Shown piece after piece: positions 1 through 6,527 of a DNA stretch of 23,303 bases. Both the position numbers and the translations under genes were made by a program. The notes beneath the pieces were generated by a model. The model was not told where the DNA came from, did no database searches, and saw nothing but the letters and a program-made list of their open reading frames with translations. Origin of the DNA: CAWUKV01 sp963923025 (lineage in GTDB: Bacteria; Cyanobacteriota; Cyanobacteriia; Phormidesmidales; Phormidesmidaceae); assembly GCA_963923025.1 (NCBI GenBank), contig CAWUKV010000070.1, positions 1 to 23,303 on the forward strand, written 5' to 3'. Within the stretch, counting starts at the first letter, position 1; each line of letters opens with the position of its first letter.

Positions 1-246
1 GCGATCGCAATCACAGGAGGCTCTACAGGAAAAACCGAAAAACAGCTGAAAATTAGGCAAAAAATCCTGTCAGTGCCGGAAATCAATTTCGCTCTGTAGA
101 AAAACTCTTGTTTTCGTCAATCTGTAGGGGTATACGCCAATAAAATTCAATCGGATCTCTCTGGCTCAATTTTTTGTCTAACTTTTTTGAAACCTGGCGG
201 ACGATCACCTCCGTCTTCCGGTTCAAAGGACCGCCTATCAATCCCT

Positions 247-807
247 ATGGCCCTATCCACCCCATCTGAAGAAATGTTTCTGATTCGGCGCGTTGCCGAA
301 CTGGACCAGGCGGCCTTGGGGCTACTCTATGACCGATACTCACGCATCATGTATTCGTTGGCCTACAAGATATTGGGCTCGGTAGAGGAGGCCGAAGAAG
401 TCGTTATCGATGTCTTTGCCCAAGTGTGGAAAGACGCCTCACGCTACGATGCCACCCGCAGTCGTCTCGATAGCTGGCTCTTTATGATTACCCGCAGCCG
501 TTCCCTCGACCGGCTGCGTCGTCGTCAGCGACAGAGCAAAGTGATTGAAGGCGTCACCGCAGTAGCCCAGACGGACGCCAGTGCAAATCTTCCTGAAGAA
601 GACCTACTGATCAGCGAACGGCGCGAGCAAATCATCCTTGCCTTGCAGGAGTTACCTCGGGAACAGCAGCAGATTTTAGAACTGGCCTATTTCCAAGGGC
701 TGAGTCAATCTGAAATTGCCCGGCAGACGGGCGTCAAGCTGGGCACCGTCAAAACCCGCATTCGTTTAGGACTGGGCAAGCTGCGCACGCTGTTAGATAG
801 TGCCTAA
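247..807 (+). CDS. ECF-type RNA polymerase sigma factor
   Basis: An extracytoplasmic-function sigma-70 factor that directs RNA polymerase to a stress regulon. Region 2 spans about residues 19-95 and ends in the basic stretch RSRSLDRLRRRQR, typical of region 2.4. Region 4 spans about residues 125-182, with the helix-turn-helix GLSQSEIARQTGVKLGTVKT (about 151-170). There is no region 3, and 186 residues is normal for an ECF factor. I chose the ATG at 247. The frame is open back to a TTG at 187, but those extra 20 residues are low-complexity and have no ribosome site. The next gene is a ChrR-like anti-sigma factor, which suggests a sigma/anti-sigma pair answering oxidative or singlet-oxygen stress, although about 300 nt separate them. 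The family call is firm; the regulon and the exact SigG/H/I/J assignment are not. Confidence 0.9.
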   Translation: MALSTPSEEMFLIRRVAELDQAALGLLYDRYSRIMYSLAYKILGSVEEAEEVVIDVFAQVWKDASRYDATRSRLDSWLFMITRSRSLDRLRRRQRQSKVIEGVTAVAQTDASANLPEEDLLISERREQIILALQELPREQQQILELAYFQGLSQSEIARQTGVKLGTVKTRIRLGLGKLRTLLDSA

Positions 808-927
808 TTTTGAGCGCACTCAAATGAACCTTCGCCACGTCCAGAATTGGAATTTTTCCTGGGACAAGCGACAGGTGTCACCTTGGACCTGGTTTACGGC
901 TTATAAATCCCGGCTAATTTCCAAATG

Positions 928-972
928 ACCCAACTTGAGAGAACCCAACTTGAGAGAACCCAACTTGAGAGA
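928..972. repeat. 15-bp tandem repeat, three perfect copies
   Basis: The unit acccaacttgagaga occurs three times without a mismatch at 928-942, 943-957 and 958-972. A second, unrelated tandem repeat follows at 1009-1032 (12-bp unit tggcaacatcag, two copies with one mismatch). Both units are multiples of three, so either could change copy number without shifting an overlapping reading frame. Confidence 0.95.
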
Positions 973-1008
973 TCCAAGATGGCCATAGGCCGCGTATTCC
1001 TAGACATA

Positions 1009-1032
1009 TGGCAACATCAGTGGCAACACCAG
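1009..1032. repeat. 12-bp imperfect tandem repeat
   Basis: The units tggcaacatcag (1009-1020) and tggcaacaccag (1021-1032) differ at one base. They lie between the sigma and anti-sigma genes, downstream of the 15-bp array. Confidence 0.85.
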
Positions 1033-1111
1033 GGACAAAACATTTACATGGCCCAGTTCTCTTCTCCATCCGACAGATGTCAGTCTCTGTCAATTTTAGT
1101 AAACTAAGCAC

Positions 1112-1750
1112 ATGACCAGACCTGATACGCCACCGCCAAACTCAACAGACCTAGACGAGCTAGCTGCTCTCTATGCTCTAGATGTCCTGACCGATGATGA
1201 GCGGCGTCAGGCCGAGCTGACTATGGGGCAGGCGGCGGGGGAACTGTCTCCAGAGAAGCTGGACCTAGGCACACAGGTTGCAGCCTATCAATCTGCCGCA
1301 GGGGCGCTAGCCTACACCTCCCCCGATATTGCCCCTGCACCCAATTTGAAGGCGCGGCTGTTCCAGCGCATTCAGGCCCCTGACTCTGCCGTTGGTGAAT
1401 CGCTATTAAATCTGCTGAATCTTTCCATTGCCCAGCTTAAGCAAGCTGCTGAAGGGGTGGACTGGTCTCCCATTGCAGAGGGCTGCATGGCCGAAACCGC
1501 CCTTTGGAAAACCGACGATCAGCGTCGGGAATTTGCCTGCTTTGTCCGCACTCAGGAAACCTGCGATATTCCTCTGCACGCCCATGCCACGGGTGAAATG
1601 CTGCTGGTGCTAGAAGGCGCTTTTACCTCTGAAGGTCGGCGCTATGAGACGGGAGAGCGTGTCTTTTTTCCGCCGAATTCGGCCCACCGACCCACTACCC
1701 ATAAGGGTTGTTTGGTTCTCTGCATCACTTCCATGGACGATCAGTGGTAG
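1112..1750 (+). CDS. ChrR-like anti-sigma factor with cupin domain
   Basis: The likely anti-sigma partner of the upstream ECF factor, acting in the cytoplasm. The N-terminal part (about residues 10-90) contains LAALYALDVLTDDERRQAE, the pattern of the sigma-binding helix in ChrR/RskA-type anti-sigma factors. The C-terminal part (about 115-205) is a cupin with the metal-ligand set H156, H158, E162 and H192. This HxHx3E...H spacing is the same as I recall for the zinc-binding cupin of Rhodobacter ChrR (His141, His143, Glu147, His177). The N-terminal HxxxCxxC zinc site of classical ZAS anti-sigma factors is absent, so sigma binding would not rest on that zinc. In ChrR the cupin is needed for release of the sigma factor in response to singlet oxygen; the same job here is inference. 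Confidence 0.82.
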   Translation: MTRPDTPPPNSTDLDELAALYALDVLTDDERRQAELTMGQAAGELSPEKLDLGTQVAAYQSAAGALAYTSPDIAPAPNLKARLFQRIQAPDSAVGESLLNLLNLSIAQLKQAAEGVDWSPIAEGCMAETALWKTDDQRREFACFVRTQETCDIPLHAHATGEMLLVLEGAFTSEGRRYETGERVFFPPNSAHRPTTHKGCLVLCITSMDDQW

Positions 1751-1771
1751 ATGGCCCAGTGGTAGATTGCC
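1742..1771. repeat. 15-bp tandem duplication over the anti-sigma stop codon
   Basis: The units cagtggtagatggcc (1742-1756) and cagtggtagattgcc (1757-1771) differ by one base. The TAG stop of the anti-sigma gene (1748-1750) lies in the first copy, so the second is a duplicated former gene end in the 3' flank. Confidence 0.85.
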
Positions 1772-2156
1772 CAATTGAAGCGCAGCTGTCATCGGGAACA
1801 ATCAGGGCCTTCCAGTATTTCGTGATGTGCTGAGCAAGATGGCTGACTCGGTGTTTCAACGTCAATGGCGCTACAGCAGTCGAAGGGTTGGTTAAAGCAT
1901 TCGACTGCGTTAGGGGGCTCCAGCGTTAAGACCTTCAATGCCAGGAACTGTCCTGAGCAACTCTATGACTGCAATAGCTGCATAAATCACGCTTGTCTTG
2001 TCCATCAGAAAAAAGTGCTAGTGGATATCTGCATAGTGCTCAAAGTTGAGGCACAATGTAAACAGACTTAAACAACGCGAACGTTGCTAAAGTCGAAAGC
2101 CAAGGCACTATTGGTAAGCAGACGGGCTAGACGAGCCAGAAAAGGGAGGATTTGAT
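1751..2156. other. Intergenic region with hairpin, upstream of flv3
   Basis: This 406-nt stretch has no convincing gene. It contains a perfect 9-bp inverted repeat (1876-1884 with 1900-1908, 15-nt loop), which could terminate the anti-sigma transcript but has no T-run after it. A smaller dyad at 2036-2054 (GTGCTCAA and TTGAGGCAC, one bulged base) could be an operator for flv3. The open frame at 1865-2071 is not protein-like to my eye. Confidence 0.5.
1876..1908 (+). terminator. Perfect 9-bp hairpin, possible terminator
   Basis: The arms gcagtcgaa (1876-1884) and ttcgactgc (1900-1908) are exact reverse complements around a 15-nt loop, about 125 nt after the anti-sigma stop. No U-tract follows, so the terminator role is only a suggestion; many cyanobacterial terminators are weak in this respect. 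Confidence 0.35.
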
Positions 2157-3896
2157 ATGGTTGTTGCCGCGCCAGATCTTAAGGCTGCTGAGCAGAAGCG
2201 CCTGACAATGCAAACTCAGGTGATCGCTAACGACACCACCACGATTCGTTCCCTCGACTGGGACCGAGATCGCTTTGACATTGAGTTTGGTTTGCAAAAC
2301 GGCACCACTTACAACTCCTACCTGATTCGCGGTGAGAAGGTGGCGCTGGTCGATACCTCCCACGCCAAGTTTCGTCAGCTATACCTGGATGTGCTCAAGG
2401 GCTTGATTGACCCCACCGAGATTGACTACATCGTCATCAGCCACACGGAGCCAGACCACAGCGGTCTAGTCAAAGACGTGCTGGCGCTGGCCCCCAACGC
2501 GGTGGTTGTCGGGGCTAAGGTCGCCGTCAAGTTTCTAGAAGATCTGGTTCACCAGCCGTTTGAAAGCCTGCTGGTTAAGAGCGGCGAAACGTTGGATCTA
2601 GGCAACGGTCATGTGCTGGAGTTTGTTAACGCGCCCAACCTGCACTGGCCCGACACTATCTTCACCTACGACCAAAAGACCGGCATTCTCTACACCTGTG
2701 ATGCGTTTGGTGCCCACTACTGCAACGAAGACGCCTTCGACGAAAATCTAGAGGCGCTATCCCCTGACTTTCGCTTTTACTACGAGTGTTTGATGGCTCC
2801 CAACGCCCGCTCGGTACTGTCAGCGATGAAGCGTATGGACAAGCTGGGCGAGATTGGTACCATTGCCACGGGCCATGGTCCCCTACTGCGCCATAACCTG
2901 GAGGAGTTGACCGGTCGCTATCGTCGTTGGAGTCAGGAAAAGAGCAAGTCTGAAACGATTGTGGCAGTGTTCTACGTGTCGGACTATGGGTTTAGCGATC
3001 GCATCTCCCAGTCCATTGCGAAGGGCGTTTCCAAAACCGGCGTTACCGTCGAAATGATGAATCTACGCCAGGCCGACCCCCAAGAGGTCAACGAATTGGT
3101 AGGTCGTGCTAAAGGCATCCTGATTGGTATGCCGCCCTCTTCTGGTAAGGGCTCAGAAGAAACTCAGGCGGCGCTGAGTACGATTCTGGCTGCCGTCAAA
3201 GACAAGCAGACCTTTGGCCTGTTCGAATCCTATGGCGGTGATGACGAGCCGATTGATACGCTGCAAACCAAGCTGAGCGACCTGGGTCTAAAGGTCGGCT
3301 TTGACCCCATTCGCATCAAAGACACGCCCAGCGAGGTGGACTATCAGCGGTGCGAGGAGACGGGCACTGACCTAGGCCAAGACCTAGCCCAAGCGAAGAA
3401 AATCAAGAAAATCAAGTCTCTAGATGCTGACCTGCAAAAGGCGCTAGGCCGTATTAGCAGCGGCCTGTATATCATCACTGCTGCCCAGGGTGACGTCAGC
3501 AGTGCGATGCTGGCCTCCTGGATTTCTCAGGCGAGCTTTCAGCCGCTGGGCTTCACAGTTGCCATTGCCAAGGATCGTGCCATCGAGTCCCTCATGCAGG
3601 TGGGTGACGCCTTCGTGCTCAACATCCTGGAAGAGGGCAACCACCTTGACCTAATGAAACACTTTCTCAAGCGGTTCCCACCCGGTGCCGACCGCTTTGC
3701 AGGGGTTCGTACTCGCCCTGCCAAAAACGGTTCCCCAATTTTGGCGGATTCATTGGCCTATTTAGAGTGCGAGGTGGCTAGCCGGATGGAGCTGAGCGAT
3801 CACTGGCTGGTGTACTGCACCGTGGACGATGGCAAAGTCTCTAAGGAAGAGTCTGTTACTGCTGTTCACCACCGCAAGATTGGTAACTACTACTAG
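2157..3896 (+). CDS. flv3: Class C flavodiiron protein, Flv3 type
   Basis: A cytoplasmic flavodiiron protein that uses NAD(P)H or photosystem I electrons to reduce O2 to water without releasing reactive oxygen, protecting photosystem I under fluctuating light. Three domains are visible: a metallo-beta-lactamase-like diiron domain (about 30-260), a flavodoxin domain (about 267-400) and a C-terminal flavin reductase domain (about 425-579). The full canonical iron ligand set is present: H96, E98, D100, H101, H163, D182 and H240. That puts it in the Flv3/Flv4 group rather than Flv1/Flv2, where ligands are substituted. The overall sequence and the GNYY end fit Flv3 best. GGGAGGA at 2144-2150, 6 nt before the ATG, fixes the start. 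The usual partner Flv1 is not in this window. Flv4 is the alternative. Confidence 0.9.
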   Translation: MVVAAPDLKAAEQKRLTMQTQVIANDTTTIRSLDWDRDRFDIEFGLQNGTTYNSYLIRGEKVALVDTSHAKFRQLYLDVLKGLIDPTEIDYIVISHTEPDHSGLVKDVLALAPNAVVVGAKVAVKFLEDLVHQPFESLLVKSGETLDLGNGHVLEFVNAPNLHWPDTIFTYDQKTGILYTCDAFGAHYCNEDAFDENLEALSPDFRFYYECLMAPNARSVLSAMKRMDKLGEIGTIATGHGPLLRHNLEELTGRYRRWSQEKSKSETIVAVFYVSDYGFSDRISQSIAKGVSKTGVTVEMMNLRQADPQEVNELVGRAKGILIGMPPSSGKGSEETQAALSTILAAVKDKQTFGLFESYGGDDEPIDTLQTKLSDLGLKVGFDPIRIKDTPSEVDYQRCEETGTDLGQDLAQAKKIKKIKSLDADLQKALGRISSGLYIITAAQGDVSSAMLASWISQASFQPLGFTVAIAKDRAIESLMQVGDAFVLNILEEGNHLDLMKHFLKRFPPGADRFAGVRTRPAKNGSPILADSLAYLECEVASRMELSDHWLVYCTVDDGKVSKEESVTAVHHRKIGNYY

Positions 3897-4073
3897 CGAT
3901 CCAGCACGTAGCCTTTGTCGCTCTGCTTGGTAACCGAGTGTGTCTGGTCTTTCAATGCAGTGCGCTCGTGACAACCTGGCATCTCTTAGACCGCTATAGG
4001 TGGTTCTGGGCCCCGGTGGCTGAAGGGTAGCAGTTTCTTGCCTGTAACGGTTACTTGGCCAGGTGAGCGATGG

Positions 4074-4535
4074 TTAGGCGCGCGATAGAACTGCTTCGAT
4101 AAGTTTGTCTAGAGACCCAACCATTGGGATGTTGTAGCGATCACATACTACTTCAACATTGCCCTTACGCCAGAACCCATCTGGACAGCAAACAACAACT
4201 TTGCCGGTTCGAGCAAACAGTCCTAACTCCAGCAAGGTAATCGGTGACTTTGTGGAAGGTTCAAAATACATGGCAATGACTGTCGCCAGTTCCTGGGCTG
4301 TTAGCTCCCAGTCCACCTGCTCTCGAAATTTTGTATGGGCGATGGTTTGTTCCCAGGTAGCATCCCAATCATCCCGTCGGGGATTGAGAATCGTGACATC
4401 AGTATCTTGAAGACACTGCGCAACATACGCTTGCCAATCTTCTGCCTGACCCATTTCAATTGAGCCTGCCAGAAAGACGCTGGCAGAGTTACCGACAGCA
4501 GTAAGGGGTGTAGGCGGCTTGAAAATACGACTCAT
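4074..4535 (-). CDS. Nucleoside 2-deoxyribosyltransferase-like protein
   Basis: A 153-residue protein with the layout of the nucleoside 2-deoxyribosyltransferase-like family (Nuc_deoxyri_tr2 type). It has an early VFLAGSIEMG strand-turn, NPRRDDWD in the middle (about residues 51-58), and the acidic segment QVDWELTAQELATVIAMYF followed by SPITLLELGLFA (about 97-108), where the catalytic glutamate of this fold lies. Related enzymes exchange or hydrolyse the base of deoxynucleosides, but many short members have no known substrate, so nucleotide salvage or sanitation is inference. It starts 4 nt after the stop of the DsbA-like gene on the same strand, so the two are almost certainly co-transcribed and probably translationally coupled. 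No separate ribosome site is visible. Confidence 0.8.
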   Translation of the reverse strand: MSRIFKPPTPLTAVGNSASVFLAGSIEMGQAEDWQAYVAQCLQDTDVTILNPRRDDWDATWEQTIAHTKFREQVDWELTAQELATVIAMYFEPSTKSPITLLELGLFARTGKVVVCCPDGFWRKGNVEVVCDRYNIPMVGSLDKLIEAVLSRA

Positions 4536-4539
4536 GGAT

Positions 4540-5124
4540 TCAATCGATTAGAAGCGGATTTAGAACGTCCTGCCAGTCCTTGAGCGTTGAAGCCGATGAC
4601 AGCCGTGTGGCCTCACTGCCATTGACCCAAAATGTGGGTGTTGACCAGACGCCCCGGCTAATAGCGTAGCGAATAGGGACTTTAGTGGCTTGCTGGTTTT
4701 CTTTGGCATTGAGCTGCGCTAAGAACGTCGATTCTGTATCGGTCTGGTGACCGTAGCCCTGCATGAGCTGATACGCCAGGGAAAGGACTTCTTGGTGCGT
4801 CTTGTCCTGACAGGCTTTGGTTGAAAACTGCTGTTGGCGATCAAACAAATAGCTAAAGACGTCCCAAAACCTTGACCCGTCGCCTTTGGCCTCTAGCGTT
4901 GCGGCTTTAGTCAAGTCCCAGCTCTGACGATGGTCGGCCAGGACGATGGGATGGGCAACAAATGCTACAGGTTGGTCCTGATAGGCTTCGATGACCGACC
5001 GCAACCGTGACCAGCCCCGCTTTGAGAACGGACATTCAATATCAACGAAGGCATCCACCCAGATGGCTGCGTGTTCTGCGCCAATGCGGTAGCCGCTGGG
5101 TCGTTGGGGAATAGGAATTGCCAT
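4540..5124 (-). CDS. DsbA-family thioredoxin-fold protein, single-cysteine motif
   Basis: A 194-residue thioredoxin-fold protein of the DsbA/Thioredoxin_4 group. The active-site loop reads ECPFS (C31 to S34), so the usual second cysteine of CxxC is a serine. The cis-proline loop is present as STPTFWVNG (P163), and a helical insertion lies between. There is no signal peptide, suggesting a cytoplasmic location and monothiol or glutathione-linked chemistry rather than disulfide oxidation. The frame is open upstream to 5265, but AAGGAG at 5132-5137, 7 nt before the ATG at 5124, sets the start. C105 is the only other cysteine. It is the first gene of a two-gene unit with the deoxyribosyltransferase-like gene. 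The fold is clear; the substrate is not known. Confidence 0.82.
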   Translation of the reverse strand: MAIPIPQRPSGYRIGAEHAAIWVDAFVDIECPFSKRGWSRLRSVIEAYQDQPVAFVAHPIVLADHRQSWDLTKAATLEAKGDGSRFWDVFSYLFDRQQQFSTKACQDKTHQEVLSLAYQLMQGYGHQTDTESTFLAQLNAKENQQATKVPIRYAISRGVWSTPTFWVNGSEATRLSSASTLKDWQDVLNPLLID

Positions 5125-5360
5125 ACTACTGCTCCTTTGCATTTGTGAGCAGATTATCAAAGGGACCGCTTTATCGGACTCTACCTGACGGGGCGATTTA
5201 TCGTGTCCTAGGCTTCTGAGTATAGATAGCCTCACAGTGATAGAGGACCGTTCCATGGCTCGCAATACAGCTCAGTTTGTCGTGGGTGCTGTAGGCAGAG
5301 TGGCAGGTTCTGGGCTGTGCGGTAGCCCGAACCAATGTTCTAGGGCAAGTAAGCACAGAC

Positions 5361-5366
5361 TATACT
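5361..5366 (+). promoter_or_regulatory. Possible -10 element for the bicupin gene
   Basis: TATACT lies 33 nt before the bicupin ATG. The hexamer 17 nt upstream (TTCTAG, 5338-5343) is a poor -35 match. The 275-nt divergent spacer (5125-5399) must carry promoters for both directions, and this is the only recognisable box. Confidence 0.3.
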
Positions 5367-5399
5367 GCTATTCTGAATAGAGCTAGCGCATCAGCCTAT

Positions 5400-6179
5400 A
5401 TGCGTTCCTACACCTATCAGATCGACTCTGCCTTCCCTTTATCGGCTGCTCAGCCATTGTTTAGCTGCCGTCCGCTAAATTTGTCTCACCTCACGGTGAG
5501 TATCCTGAAGCCTGAGCAGCATCAGCCCTTGATGGCCCCGCAAGAACAGCTGTTAGTTGTACTGGCAGGACAGGTTGAGGTGTCGTTTACTGCTGCCGAC
5601 TCACTCAGCGAACAACACATCCTTCAGCCTCATGCGCTGCTATATCAGCCTCAGCAGGCTAGCAGCTATCTAAAGACTGTCGGCTCTAAACCCGCCTTGC
5701 TTATGGCCGTTCAGTGGACAGGCCTAGACCAACAACAGAAAGGGTTACGGTCAGGCTGCTCGTCTCAATTGCTGGAGAGGAGCGTAGTCAATCCGTCTGA
5801 CGAACGTATTCAAGGGGCATCCGCAGAAGAATATCGTACGCCCGTTTTTGAGACGTCCACAGCTTCGGTTAAGCGCCTCAGCAGCTTTTTTCTACATTTT
5901 CTACCAGGTGCAACTGTGCCGTTGCACCAGCACCGCGATCATGATGTTTTGCTGATCGGTTTGGAAGGCAGTATTCGAGGTCATGATGCACAACTGACGG
6001 CACCTAGCATTGCCTACTACCGTGGCGGAGAGCCCCACGGTATTCTAGGCGTGGGCGAAGCAGGCGCGACTGCTTTGGCTATAGAGTTTTACAGAGAACC
6101 GCCGCTGTTAGAGCAGCTGAGGATAGTAGCAAGAAATACGCCAATTTGGCAGAGTATCAAAAAACTATCAAACCGTTGA
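5400..6179 (+). CDS. Bicupin protein of unknown substrate
   Basis: A 259-residue protein that looks like two cupin barrels. The N-terminal one (about 30-105) has the beta pattern and LLVVLAGQVEVSF but no histidine ligand set, so it is probably metal-free. The C-terminal one (about 155-232) has PLHQH (H176, H178), an acidic D182 where cupins usually have Glu, GLEGSIRG, and a late H213 in GEPHGI, so it probably binds a metal. The ChrR-type anti-sigma cupin at 1112 shares the HxH...H pattern, but there is no anti-sigma helix here. Possible roles include small-molecule sensing or a dioxygenase- or isomerase-like reaction; none can be chosen from the sequence. It is transcribed alone, divergently from the DsbA-like gene, with no clear ribosome site. 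Confidence 0.65.
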   Translation: MRSYTYQIDSAFPLSAAQPLFSCRPLNLSHLTVSILKPEQHQPLMAPQEQLLVVLAGQVEVSFTAADSLSEQHILQPHALLYQPQQASSYLKTVGSKPALLMAVQWTGLDQQQKGLRSGCSSQLLERSVVNPSDERIQGASAEEYRTPVFETSTASVKRLSSFFLHFLPGATVPLHQHRDHDVLLIGLEGSIRGHDAQLTAPSIAYYRGGEPHGILGVGEAGATALAIEFYREPPLLEQLRIVARNTPIWQSIKKLSNR

Positions 6180-6239
6180 TGCGATTCGGTTTTTGCTGAT
6201 TGTGGCCTGATAATGCTCAAACCAAGGAAAACTGCCGCC

Positions 6240-6389
6240 TCACGCTATCCGTAATCCTTGGACATCTTGCATTGGAGGTGCGCCGAACATACGGGAATAT
6301 TCGCGGCTGAATTGTGAGGGACTTTCGTAGCCAACTTGATAGGCCGCGCGAGTCGCATCGGCATCTTCGGATAGTATCAAACGGCCTGC
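6240..6389 (-). pseudogene. C-terminal remnant of AraC-family regulator
   Basis: Read on the minus strand, about 49 residues match the second helix-turn-helix of AraC/XylS regulators: LSEDADATRAAYQVGYESPS continues as QFSREYSRMFGAPP and ends in a TGA at 6240-6242. The GYESPSQFSREY and FGAPP motifs are diagnostic. Everything upstream, meaning the first helix-turn-helix and the effector domain, is missing, and no start codon with a ribosome site precedes it. The break lies between about 6375 and 6390, where the sequence becomes the tail of a dehydrogenase on the other strand. The remaining reading frame is clean, so the loss may be fairly recent. Confidence 0.85.
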
Positions 6390-6487
6390 CTGACTATATT
6401 GGTGGCGCGATCGCAGCGCTGCTATCCGAAGACAACCGCTGGATCAACGGTCAAAGAATTGAAGTTTCTGGCGGTATGTTTCTCTAA
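6377..6487 (+). pseudogene. C-terminal remnant of short-chain dehydrogenase/reductase
   Basis: Read on the plus strand, about 36 residues give the typical end of an SDR oxidoreductase: GLPDYIGGAIAALLSEDNRW, then INGQRIEVSGGMFL and a TAA at 6485-6487. The NGQ...VSGG motif is the standard C-terminal signature. The Rossmann nucleotide site and the YxxxK active site are absent, because the sequence to the left belongs to an AraC remnant on the opposite strand. It is a broken gene with no visible start. Confidence 0.85.
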
Positions 6488-6527
6488 CGATGTCGGTCTT
6501 CTATAGGCAATGCACTGAAGGCTGCCT

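Larger units (their letters stand above)
808..1111. other. Spacer between sigma and anti-sigma genes
   Basis: This 304-nt spacer holds two short tandem repeats (928-972 and 1009-1032) and a 60-codon open frame at 925-1107. That frame begins by translating the 15-bp repeat as TQLER three times and stops 4 nt before the anti-sigma ATG. The frame could be a leader peptide, but the repeat is also open on the other strand and the composition is not convincingly protein-like. I see no clear promoter or terminator. Confidence 0.4.

Noticed and set aside
187..246. Longer sigma factor from a TTG start
   Set aside because: The extra 20 residues are low-complexity, no ribosome site precedes the TTG, and the ATG at 247 gives the normal length for an ECF factor.
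1865..2071. 68-codon frame upstream of flv3
   Set aside because: No recognisable domain, cysteine-rich by chance, and no ribosome site; it also covers a 9-bp hairpin that explains some of its sequence.
6507..6527. aggca/tgcct hairpin after the carB stop as a terminator
   Set aside because: The stem is only 5 bp, with no T-run in the minus direction; too weak to call.
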